Below, piece by piece: positions 34,637 to 41,500 of a stretch of DNA of 64,000 bases; position 1 is the first letter of the stretch; each line of letters opens with the position of its first letter. The stretch spans positions 1 to 64,000 of the forward strand of contig JAPPFM010000044.1 of NCBI GenBank assembly GCA_028821605.1. Direction: 5' to 3'. Origin of the DNA: Candidatus Poribacteria bacterium (GTDB lineage Bacteria > Poribacteria > WGA-4E > WGA-3G). Position numbers and translations under genes: made by a program. Below the pieces are notes generated by a model. It saw nothing but the letters and a program-made list of their open reading frames with translations. It was not told the origin of the DNA and searched no databases.

Positions 34637-35401
34637 TTAAAGAATTCCGAGCGGCGGCATTACAACGATTTCTTCTGTCACCATACCGGGCGGCTGCTGA
34701 CAGATAGAGATAATCGTATCTGCGACATGTTCGGGTTTTAACATCTGGTCAAAGTCGGGGTGTTGCGGGACATCATCCCAAAATGGCGTATGCACCGAGC
34801 CGGGTAAGACAGCGGTAACCCGAACATTCTGCTGGCGAACCTCACTGGCTAAAACTTTTGTTAGTGCTAACGCCCCTGCCTTTGCGGCACAATAAGCAGC
34901 CGACGCTTCAAACGCTACCTTTGCTGCGATCGAAAGTACGTTGATAATCTGCCCACCACCTTGCGCCAACATGGACGGAAGCGCATACTTCGCGCAGAGG
35001 TAAATCGCCTTTAAATTAGAATTGAGGACGGTGTCCCAGTCGTCAGGAGCGAAATCGACAACCGGTCCAAAATGACCGATTCCGGCGTTGTTGACAAGGA
35101 TATCCACGTGTTGGTAAACATCCAGTGTCCGTTGAATAAGTCGCTGCACAGCATCCGCGTCAGTGACATCCGTAGGAACAACAAGTATGGAATCGGGGTT
35201 AGAAACCCCTCCTCCGCTAAGCTCGCGTGCGACCTGTTCAAGTGTCTCGCGTGTTCGGGCAGCGAGTACAACTTTCGCGCCTGCTGCTGCGAAAGCGGAA
35301 GTGGTTGCTTTGCCTATTCCTTTTGATGCCCCGGTCACCACCACGACCTTTCCGTCAAGTCTCCCTATCTCTGTTGCATTAGGATGACTCGGAGAAACCA
35401 T
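34637..35401 (-). CDS. Short-chain dehydrogenase/reductase
   Basis: 254 residues, classical SDR. Cofactor motif TGASKGIG, structural NNAGIGHF, and active-site Ser-Tyr-Lys in NVLSIAA and YCAAK. Basic residues after beta-2 (AARTRE) suggest NADPH. GGAGGTGAAC precedes ATG 35401. It lies downstream of folE and the tandem PTPS on the same strand. That arrangement recalls the tetrahydrobiopterin pathway, whose last step is an SDR (sepiapterin reductase); the assignment is inference, and a general oxoacyl reductase is equally compatible. Confidence 0.9.
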   Translation of the reverse strand: MVSPSHPNATEIGRLDGKVVVVTGASKGIGKATTSAFAAAGAKVVLAARTRETLEQVARELSGGGVSNPDSILVVPTDVTDADAVQRLIQRTLDVYQHVDILVNNAGIGHFGPVVDFAPDDWDTVLNSNLKAIYLCAKYALPSMLAQGGGQIINVLSIAAKVAFEASAAYCAAKAGALALTKVLASEVRQQNVRVTAVLPGSVHTPFWDDVPQHPDFDQMLKPEHVADTIISICQQPPGMVTEEIVVMPPLGIL

Positions 35402-35470
35402 GTTCACCTCCACATTTCCGCTATGCGCTTGAATTTGTATGATGTTAGTGCTTACAACGACAAAAAAGTT

Positions 35471-35564
35471 AGGACTTGCGCATATCCGTTCTGTGTGCTG
35501 GCGTGGTTAGAAGTTTCGTCCCCTGTAAATAGACACCAACCAGAGATGCGGGTGCGTAAGTCCT
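35471..35564. mobile_element. MITE-like element with 12-bp terminal inverted repeats
   Basis: AGGACTTGCGCA at 35471-35482 and TGCGTAAGTCCT at 35553-35564 are inverted copies (11 of 12 match) bounding a 94-bp segment with no open frame. The AGGACTTACGCA terminus is like those of small non-autonomous elements I know from other bacteria, for example cyanobacteria. No target duplication is obvious. Confidence 0.5.
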
Positions 35565-35575
35565 GAGAAACTATA

Positions 35576-36154
35576 TTAGGATATCTGGACGCACCTCAAA
35601 AACTCTGCCCGCGTTGAACTATCCTCGCGGAACGCCCCGCGCATGACATTCGTTGCCATTTTCGGTGCCTGCTTTTCAACACCGCGTGCCATCATACACA
35701 GGTGTTGCCCCTCCATCACGACCGCGACACCTCTCGGATCAAGTGCGGTTTCGAGTGCCTCGGCAATCTCACGTGTGAGACGTTCTTGAACTTGCAAACG
35801 CCGAGAAAACATATCCACAATGCGTGGGATTTTACTCAGACCGATGATCCGGTTTTTCGGAAGATACCCAACGTGACATTTGCCCCAAAAAGGGAGGATA
35901 TGATGTTCGCAGAGACTGTAAAATTCAATCTCCTTGACAATCACCATTTCGTCAAAGTCTTCGTCAAAGATAGCACCGTTCAGAATATCATCAATGTTTT
36001 GGTGGTAGCCGCTTGTCAAGAATTCCATCGCCTTCGCGGCACGGTGTGGCGTTTTCACCAAGCCTTCGCGGCTCGGGTCTTCACCTAAAGTCTCAAGAAT
36101 TTTGGTGAAAAGCCCCGTTAATTCTGGGGTAACGTTAGCCTGACCATACTCCAT
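35576..36154 (-). CDS. folE: GTP cyclohydrolase I
   Basis: 192 residues. It converts GTP to 7,8-dihydroneopterin triphosphate. Zinc and active-site motifs are intact: [20 protein letters not shown], the [20 protein letters not shown] helix, and the second Cys ligand in [11 protein letters not shown]. Length is that of the short bacterial enzymes. The product feeds folate, tetrahydropterin or 7-deazaguanine pathways; the tandem PTPS gene 62 bp upstream uses the same product. Confidence 0.96.
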   Translation of the reverse strand: MEYGQANVTPELTGLFTKILETLGEDPSREGLVKTPHRAAKAMEFLTSGYHQNIDDILNGAIFDEDFDEMVIVKEIEFYSLCEHHILPFWGKCHVGYLPKNRIIGLSKIPRIVDMFSRRLQVQERLTREIAEALETALDPRGVAVVMEGQHLCMMARGVEKQAPKMATNVMRGAFREDSSTRAEFLRCVQIS

Positions 36155-36216
36155 TATATTAAAATATGTCTCCGTTGCGCTCTTTTTTTACTACGCTTAC
36201 TGCGCAGAGAAACAGA

Positions 36217-37044
36217 TCACTCGCCATAGTAGTCGAAATGATTTTTGGGTGTTTCCCGTAAGCGCAGGCGGTGTAAAACCACTGGGCGCAAGTTCGGTTC
36301 CAGCACATCCCAAAGCACTTTGACAAAGTTCTCCGAGGTCGGATTGAGCATCTCAAACTCAGGCGTATCAAGATTCAGATGCTTGTAATCGAAACGTGCA
36401 TAGACCTGTTTATGAACGACCTCGTCAAGAAGATTCAAACCAGCAACCAGACCGGTTTTCGCATCCACGTCACCCTTTACGGTAACTTCAAGCACATAGT
36501 TATGTCCATGTCCAGCTGGGTTATTACACTTTCCGAAGATGTCCAAGTTCTCTTCGTCACTGAGCGCGTGGCTGTGTAAGCGATGGGCTGCGCTGAATTC
36601 GTAGACTTTGGTAAGATAAACCATCAGTTCTACCCCATAGTAGTCTGCAAAATTCGTGGTGCTTTCATACAGTCGCACCCTGTGCAACATTCCATCCGGC
36701 AGAGAAGTCACAAGCCGTTGCCAAATCTCAATAGCGATGTTCTCACATGTCGGCTGTAGGTGCGGTTTCTTCAAGAAAACCGGATGCTGACGGTTCAGAT
36801 GTTTGTGATCGTAATTGGCGAGCACCTCTGTTTTCAGTAATGCATCCAAGGTCACCAAATTGATAACCATACCGTCATCTGGATCCACGCTACCTTTGAC
36901 CATCACTTCAAGCACATAGTTATGCCCGTGGCTGTTTGGATTTGCGGATGCACCAAACAGTTCAAAGTTCTCAGCATCGCTTAATTCAGGGATACGGTTG
37001 TAATGTGATGCCTCAAACGCTGTCTGTCGGGTCAAGTAGTACAT
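36217..37044 (-). CDS. Tandem 6-pyruvoyl-tetrahydropterin synthase / QueD-like protein
   Basis: 275 residues made of two complete PTPS/QueD domains (about 1-140 and 141-275). Each has a zinc His near its start (FEASHYNR; FSAAHRLHS), the HGHNY pair and the YDHKHLN or FDYKHLN catalytic Asp/His. The catalytic Cys is present only in domain 2 (FGKCNNPAGHGHNY); domain 1 reads FGASANPNSHGHNY. Domain 1 may therefore be structural or have changed activity. Single-domain PTPS proteins form hexamers of trimers, so a fusion would give pseudo-symmetric assemblies. It lies next to folE, which supplies the substrate. Confidence 0.92.
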   Translation of the reverse strand: MYYLTRQTAFEASHYNRIPELSDAENFELFGASANPNSHGHNYVLEVMVKGSVDPDDGMVINLVTLDALLKTEVLANYDHKHLNRQHPVFLKKPHLQPTCENIAIEIWQRLVTSLPDGMLHRVRLYESTTNFADYYGVELMVYLTKVYEFSAAHRLHSHALSDEENLDIFGKCNNPAGHGHNYVLEVTVKGDVDAKTGLVAGLNLLDEVVHKQVYARFDYKHLNLDTPEFEMLNPTSENFVKVLWDVLEPNLRPVVLHRLRLRETPKNHFDYYGE

Positions 37045-37080
37045 CGGTTTTTTGTGCTGTTAACTTATGTACTTAGCGAT

Positions 37081-37374
37081 TCACGTATTGTGTCGCGGAG
37101 GTACTACGAGTTCGTCATCAACGGACTCATATTGAACTGTCATAAGCCATTCGCCGGTTCCACGTATCTGGACGTTGCACTTTTTCAGCCACTCGATTAA
37201 GGTGACGCTGTCGCGTGCCTCCCATTCGCAAACCAATCGTCCTGACAGCGTATCGCACAAGACTCGGATGCTGCTTACATCGGCGTTTTCTTCTTCTTTG
37301 AAACGTTTCAGTAGACGTGTGACATCTTGACGCGTCATGCAGGCGATTGCATGGGTAGAAATAAATTTAGGCAC
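37081..37374 (-). CDS. Small conserved protein, DUF4242-like
   Basis: 97 residues from GTG 37374 (PKFISTHAIACMTRQDV), with AAGG 12 bases upstream in the sequence CCGCAAGG. The pattern of a helix after MTRQ, then GRLVCEWEARDSVTLIEWL, resembles the ferredoxin-like DUF4242/SCO4226-type small proteins, but I am not certain. A longer frame from an ATG at 37446 lacks a ribosome site and runs into a repeated leader element. It lies 36 bp upstream of the tandem PTPS gene. Confidence 0.6.
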   Translation of the reverse strand: MPKFISTHAIACMTRQDVTRLLKRFKEEENADVSSIRVLCDTLSGRLVCEWEARDSVTLIEWLKKCNVQIRGTGEWLMTVQYESVDDELVVPPRHNT

Positions 37375-37434
37375 TTTTAATTTTACCTTGCGGAGGAATA
37401 ACGGACGCTTCGACTTTGATAGACGTTCCTCATA

Positions 37435-37461
37435 TCCGCTCTCCATTACATTACGAGCTAC
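37435..37461. repeat. 27-bp repeated leader block, copy 1
   Basis: It matches 48223-48249 at 25 of 27 bases. In both places the block lies upstream of a minus-strand gene whose ribosome site reads CCGCAAGG. Confidence 0.65.
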
Positions 37462-37552
37462 AGATTTTGTGACTATCTCAAGAGGTGCCCTCTGTTAGAC
37501 GAACACCGCTTAACCGATAACTGAAAACCAAAAACCGACAACCATTCTTCCT

Positions 37553-38401
37553 TTAGTCGCGTGCGATAGGTGCTCCGACAAGATTGCCCCATTCCGTCCA
37601 GCTGCCGTCGTAGTTGCGGACTTTTTCATAACCAAGTAGATACTTCAGCACGAACCAGGTATGCGATGAACGTTCGCCGATACGACAATAAGCGATTGTC
37701 TCTTTACTATCGTCAACACCTTCGCCACCGTAGATGGCTTGCAGTTCATCGTGAGACTTAAAGGTGCCATCTTCAGCGACTGCTGTTGCCCACGGGATGT
37801 TCGCTGCACCGGGGATATGTCCGCCTCGTTGTGCGGTCTCGCTCATACCGGGTGGTGCGATGACTTCGCCGGTGAATTCAGCAGGTGAACGAACATCAAC
37901 AAGGTTAACAGTACCTTGCCCGAGTGTGTCTCGAACGTTACCCGCTGTGGCGCGAACGTTGTCATCAGGAAATTTCGCTTGGTATCCGGTACTGGAATGA
38001 TCTGGCACATCGGTGACAAGTGCTCTACCTTCATCAATCCATTTTTGGCGACCACCGTTCATCACTTTCAGCAGACTTTCATCGTGTCCGTAATAGCGGA
38101 ATTGCCACAAGGCATAAGTTGCGAACCAGTTGTTATTATCACCATAGAAGATAACCGTTGTGTCGGTGGCGATACCACTATCATTACAAAGTGCCTCAAA
38201 CTGATCTTTCGTGAGAATATCGCGTCGCACTTGGTCACACAATTGTGTTTCCCAATTTAAGCCGACTGCCCCAGCGATATGTCCTTCAGCATAAGCCGAG
38301 GTATCAACATCAACTTCAAGCAGTCGGATACCAGCATCACCACCGTGTACAGCCACCCATTCCGTACTCACCAAAACATCAGGATTTGCGTAATCAGCCA
38401 T
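37553..38401 (-). CDS. sseA: Two-domain thiosulfate/3-mercaptopyruvate sulfurtransferase (rhodanese)
   Basis: 282 residues. Inactive N-terminal rhodanese domain (about 1-130, LVSTEWVAVH, LLEVDVDTSAYAEGHI) and catalytic C-terminal domain with NLVDVRSPAEFTG and the active-site loop CRIGERSSHTWF, Cys as sulfur carrier. It transfers sulfane sulfur to cyanide or another thiol; loop sequence alone does not settle thiosulfate versus mercaptopyruvate. Start ATG 38401 follows AAGGAGG by about 13 bases. It has a perfect-consensus promoter at 38498. Confidence 0.93.
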   Translation of the reverse strand: MADYANPDVLVSTEWVAVHGGDAGIRLLEVDVDTSAYAEGHIAGAVGLNWETQLCDQVRRDILTKDQFEALCNDSGIATDTTVIFYGDNNNWFATYALWQFRYYGHDESLLKVMNGGRQKWIDEGRALVTDVPDHSSTGYQAKFPDDNVRATAGNVRDTLGQGTVNLVDVRSPAEFTGEVIAPPGMSETAQRGGHIPGAANIPWATAVAEDGTFKSHDELQAIYGGEGVDDSKETIAYCRIGERSSHTWFVLKYLLGYEKVRNYDGSWTEWGNLVGAPIARD

Positions 38402-38461
38402 TTCTGTTTTCAAGCCTCCTTGTTCTGTCTTTGCTAAGATTCTCTTAAATACAATAGCCTT

Positions 38462-38490
38462 GCGAGATGCACCCTCGTAGAGCGTCTCGC
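38462..38490 (-). promoter_or_regulatory. Hairpin in the rhodanese leader
   Basis: GCGAGA (38462-38467) pairs with TCTCGC (38485-38490), extended by an inner GC pair step. It begins about 8 nt after the -10 element, so it forms near the 5' end of the transcript. Confidence 0.45.
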
Positions 38491-38497
38491 TGCTTAT

Positions 38498-38526
38498 ATT
38501 ATACATTTCTAAGTGCTGTTTGTCAA
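38498..38526 (-). promoter_or_regulatory. Consensus sigma70 promoter for the rhodanese gene
   Basis: Minus strand: TTGACA, 17-bp spacer, TATAAT, a full match to the consensus. Confidence 0.85.
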
Positions 38527-38629
38527 ATAGAAATGCGCTTCTGCTATTATCTTGTCTATTTTCGTGGGATTTGTCAAGTTTTTTCTTGTTAGGAAGAGTG
38601 CGTCAGTCCACATCCCGCGTGTTGCTGAA

Positions 38630-38670
38630 TTGGAAAAAAGAAAAGCCGCGTCAATTGTTTGACGCGGCTT
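38630..38670 (-). terminator. Rho-independent terminator after the DUF4159 gene
   Basis: A 12-bp perfect stem AAGCCGCGTCAA/TTGACGCGGCTT with a 4-nt loop, followed on the minus strand by TTTTCTTTTTT. It lies 34 bp beyond the DUF4159 stop. The rest of 38402-38704 holds only the rhodanese promoter and leader. Confidence 0.85.
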
Positions 38671-38704
38671 ATGGATAACTATGCACTACTCTTTATCAGG
38701 ACTC

Positions 38705-39412
38705 CTACAACCGATTTGCAGCAGCCGGTGCCTTTTTCGGGACGTTGTCTGTCCCTTCACCGACGAGAGCGTCTGCGGGGATATAGTTGCTATAATCCGA
38801 GATACTTCCATGTGTTACCGCGTAGATGACAATGTTAATGAGTTGCCGTGCGGCAGCCGGTGCGAATTCATCTAAAATCTTATTCCGGTCCTGATAGTGA
38901 CCGAAGAAAGGTTTCTGCACTGCCCCATCCATCACATGTATCATTGCCTCTGTATCGACGAGAACAGCGAGTCTATCGTCGATGAAAACGCCCTGTAACT
39001 GCCCGTAGGGACCGTGATGGAGAATGGTACTCCCCATTTTCCGAACAGGAAATCGGAGGGGTCCGTTCAACTCATAGTAACTATTGTAAATCTCATGATC
39101 CTGAGGGATCGTGGTGAGGTGGTATTCAGGAAGAATTTGACGCAGGACGCGAAGCGCGGGTTGCATTGCCAATTCCGTGTTCCCGTGCGTGGGCATATAG
39201 ATAAACCCACCGCGATTGATAATATATTCGCGAATCCGTTGTGCTTCCCGATCCGTATAACCGAAGGAAGGACGACTCCCTTTCGTTTGCCAGATAGCAC
39301 TACCACGCAACAATCCATTTTCGAGCTTTCCGCCAGAAGTGGAAATCGGTTCCATAAAGATAATCGGTGATTCAAAGAACGCCGCGTCCGTGATTTGGAC
39401 TGCGTCAACCAT
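38705..39412 (-). CDS. DUF4159 protein, downstream part of a frame split by UGA
   Basis: From ATG 39412 there are 235 residues of DUF4159 (class I glutamine amidotransferase-like fold; function unknown, often in envelope protein clusters). Features: TGIQTQM leading in, FFESPIIFM, GGFIYMPTHGNTE, ILPEYHLTTIPQDHEIYNSYY. The ATG has no ribosome site, and the same frame stays open upstream to 39499 with domain-like sequence (GIGHLRFGAGLPYLVKSLN), stopping only at the UGA that ends the upstream gene. So this part very probably belongs to one protein with the frame at 39500-40279. Either the gene is broken, or the UGA is read through or recoded, or translation restarts. Confidence 0.8.
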   Translation of the reverse strand: MVDAVQITDAAFFESPIIFMEPISTSGGKLENGLLRGSAIWQTKGSRPSFGYTDREAQRIREYIINRGGFIYMPTHGNTELAMQPALRVLRQILPEYHLTTIPQDHEIYNSYYELNGPLRFPVRKMGSTILHHGPYGQLQGVFIDDRLAVLVDTEAMIHVMDGAVQKPFFGHYQDRNKILDEFAPAAARQLINIVIYAVTHGSISDYSNYIPADALVGEGTDNVPKKAPAAANRL

Positions 39413-39457
39413 TTGGGTTTGGATACCTGTTTCTGTATTCAGCGACTTGACTAAATA

Positions 39458-39502
39458 GGGCAGACCTGCCCCGAATCGGAGATGTCCGATGCCGCTGCCT
39501 CA
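39458..39502 (-). promoter_or_regulatory. In-frame UGA and downstream hairpin (possible recoding site)
   Basis: The UGA is at 39500-39502 (minus strand). Starting 28 nt after it, GGGCA-GGTC-TGCCC forms a perfect hairpin (39458-39471), preceded by a smaller ATCGG/CCGAT hairpin. GCAGGTCTGC is also the apex of the E. coli fdhF selenocysteine-insertion element as I recall it. Both frames are in phase across the UGA. Confidence 0.4.
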
Positions 39503-40279
39503 GAAATCAAGGTTCGGATGCAACGGATCATCAAGGCGGACGAGATGGAGTCTTCCAATAATCTCCTTGCCGCGTCCTTGAATAATAGCACCTGGGCTTC
39601 CCTTGGGAAGCTGCGGTACACCGTTACCCAGAACCATGTTCTGTTCTACATCTGACAACGAGGCATTGATATTCGCAGCACCTGCACCCTCAACGAGTGT
39701 GTTTAACCTACCACTGCCTTGTGTCCTTGCTTGCCCAAAACCGGATCCCGAACCGAAAGAGCCGCGTCCAGTGCCGCTCCCTAAACCATCTCCGACACCT
39801 GCACTGAGACCATCTGTAATTCCACCGCTTGACAAGCCCGCGGTCGGTAGTGCGTCTGATGTTGTCGGCAGTACTGCGGCAGTTGACAGCGACTGTTCAG
39901 TATGCTGGAGCACAGGAGATCTGCTGGGAACTTTGATTTGCTGTCCCCTCGGTGCGGCTGGTGCGCCAGCCGTTAGTGACGCTGCAGGCGCTGCAGTTGC
40001 AGACGACCTCGCTGCTCGTGCGAGTGTTGCGCGACGCGATGTTGTCTCCGTTTGTGGAACGACTCTCAAATCCGGAACAGGGGTTGCTACAACCGCTGGC
40101 TTAGCGATGACATCTCTTTTAGCCGCTTGTGGCGGTGTAACAATGAAAAAACTCACATCAATGGCATCTTGTGCCTTCAATTGTTTAGATGAGATCGCTA
40201 TGTACCCAATAACGACTGCAAAACAGGCGTGTAAAAGGAACGATACCATCCATACAAGAGGCATACGGCGCGATTTCAT
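39500..40279 (-). CDS. TonB-like N-terminal membrane protein; upstream part of the DUF4159 frame
   Basis: 259 residues to the UGA. N-terminal basic stretch and one transmembrane helix (about 5-27, LVWMVSFLLHACFAVVIGYI), then IDVSFF as in TonB-type proteins. An Ala/Pro/Ser/Gly-rich linker of about 150 residues follows, then a short folded segment. The last residues (KEIIGRLHLVRLDDPLHP) look like the first strand of a DUF4159 domain, which would otherwise be missing from the downstream part. AGGAGGT is 7 bases before ATG 40279. Together the two parts would make a 528-codon inner-membrane-anchored DUF4159 protein. Confidence 0.75.
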   Translation of the reverse strand: MKSRRMPLVWMVSFLLHACFAVVIGYIAISSKQLKAQDAIDVSFFIVTPPQAAKRDVIAKPAVVATPVPDLRVVPQTETTSRRATLARAARSSATAAPAASLTAGAPAAPRGQQIKVPSRSPVLQHTEQSLSTAAVLPTTSDALPTAGLSSGGITDGLSAGVGDGLGSGTGRGSFGSGSGFGQARTQGSGRLNTLVEGAGAANINASLSDVEQNMVLGNGVPQLPKGSPGAIIQGRGKEIIGRLHLVRLDDPLHPNLDF

Positions 40280-40419
40280 GTTACGCACCTCCTATATAGT
40301 TAAATATTCGCGCTTTAACGTTTGTTACATCTAATTTTATGCTTGATGCAATACCTTGCAACATACCCTCTCGTTCATATTTTGACAAAAACTTTACACA
40401 CCCGTGCTTGAGTCCAGCC

Positions 40420-41019
40420 CTACCGTTTTTTTAGCTCCGCCCAAGTTGTCGTTAAGCGATTCCGGGGATGCACAGCAAAACCCTCAATTTCATTCGGTAG
40501 TTTGGGGACAGCGTTGGGGTCTATTGCCATGTAAACGGCATCCAAACGGGTATCGCCTTCCCTAGACCAAAATGTAACGGTATGTTTCCCCAATTTCAGA
40601 TCAAAGGTCAACGGATTCTTTTCGCGCCATTTTACTTTTGCCCACGTCCACTCCTGATGCTGACCTGTATCCCAGATCATGTTGGCATCACCCGGTTGTG
40701 GACTTTTCTTCTGATCGACTGTGACATGGAAAGAGTCCTTCGCCGTATCTTGGGCAATCACCCGCCCCCACATCGTGTACTGACCGGGTGTTCTAACGTT
40801 AATCACGAAATCGGCTTTACCGGGGTGGCGACCACCCCCGCCCTTTCCCGCTGATATATACATACCGCCTGAAGCTTTCTTATCCTCATAAATTTCCATG
40901 ATTGCTACAATTTCATCTGCGTCTTCGGCTTCAAAGCCAATCTCAGTAGCAATGCAATAACCGACCAATCCCAATACAAGCAGTACAAATTGAATCAATA
41001 ACAACCGCATATATTTCAT
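40420..41019 (-). CDS. Secreted carbohydrate-binding-module-like protein
   Basis: 199 residues. Signal peptide (about 1-25, RLLLIQFVLLVLGLVGYCIA), then one beta-sandwich domain: EIGFEAEDAD, the VINVRTPGQYTMWGRVIAQD block and KHTVTFWSREGDTRLDAVYM, as in CBM6/CBM35-like modules. No catalytic domain. The C-terminus RLTTTWAELKKR closely matches that of the LamG protein at 45097 (KLTTTWGEIKR). AAGGAGG lies 9 bases before ATG 41019. Sugar specificity is unknown. Confidence 0.75.
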   Translation of the reverse strand: MKYMRLLLIQFVLLVLGLVGYCIATEIGFEAEDADEIVAIMEIYEDKKASGGMYISAGKGGGGRHPGKADFVINVRTPGQYTMWGRVIAQDTAKDSFHVTVDQKKSPQPGDANMIWDTGQHQEWTWAKVKWREKNPLTFDLKLGKHTVTFWSREGDTRLDAVYMAIDPNAVPKLPNEIEGFAVHPRNRLTTTWAELKKR

Positions 41020-41040
41020 GCGTATAGCCTCCTTAGGTTT

Positions 41041-41355
41041 GTAATAGCGCAATTCATTGCGCGTGTTTTTCTCCTCGCTTTACCAATACAAAACACTGAC
41101 TTCAGCGTCTTAGATATCAAAGCGTACTACCGTGGACTGAAGTATTTACAAGAAACATTAAAAAGGCTTCCACAAAAACCTGAACCTATTGTTATTGACC
41201 AACTCACTGAACATCTGACTTCTATTGGCTCTATTCATCAAACACCTGCTCAACTCAGGCCTGATAAGTTGGTGAAGGTATTGTTGATATTAACAATATT
41301 AACAATACCTGCATTATTTGTCAAGAAAAATTCCATTTTTTCTTGCGTAATATAG
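41041..41355 (+). pseudogene. Possible gene remnant (open frame without start)
   Basis: The 480-bp region 41020-41500 has no intact gene. One plus-strand frame is open to TAG 41355 and reads like protein (DFSVLDIKAYYRGLKYLQET, then PEPIVIDQLTEHLTSIGSIH), but has no ATG, GTG or TTG start near its beginning. It may be the tail of a degraded gene. I do not recognise it. An inverted repeat TGTCCAA/TTGGACA lies at 41455-41471. Confidence 0.25.
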
Positions 41356-41500
41356 TTATGCAGTAGCAATTTTCATGCCAAAGTTAACTCAAATGTGAAA
41401 TCACTTGGAAAAGAAAGTTTCCCGATAATTCCGCTTCACAAAGTGAGGTCTTGCTGTCCAATTCTTGGACAACTTTGTTCAAAAGCTGAATCCGAAAGGT

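Noticed and set aside
39603-40334. 243-codon plus-strand Pro/Ser-rich frame
   Set aside because: Antisense to the Gly/Ala/Pro-rich linker of the TonB-like protein, whose start has a perfect ribosome site.
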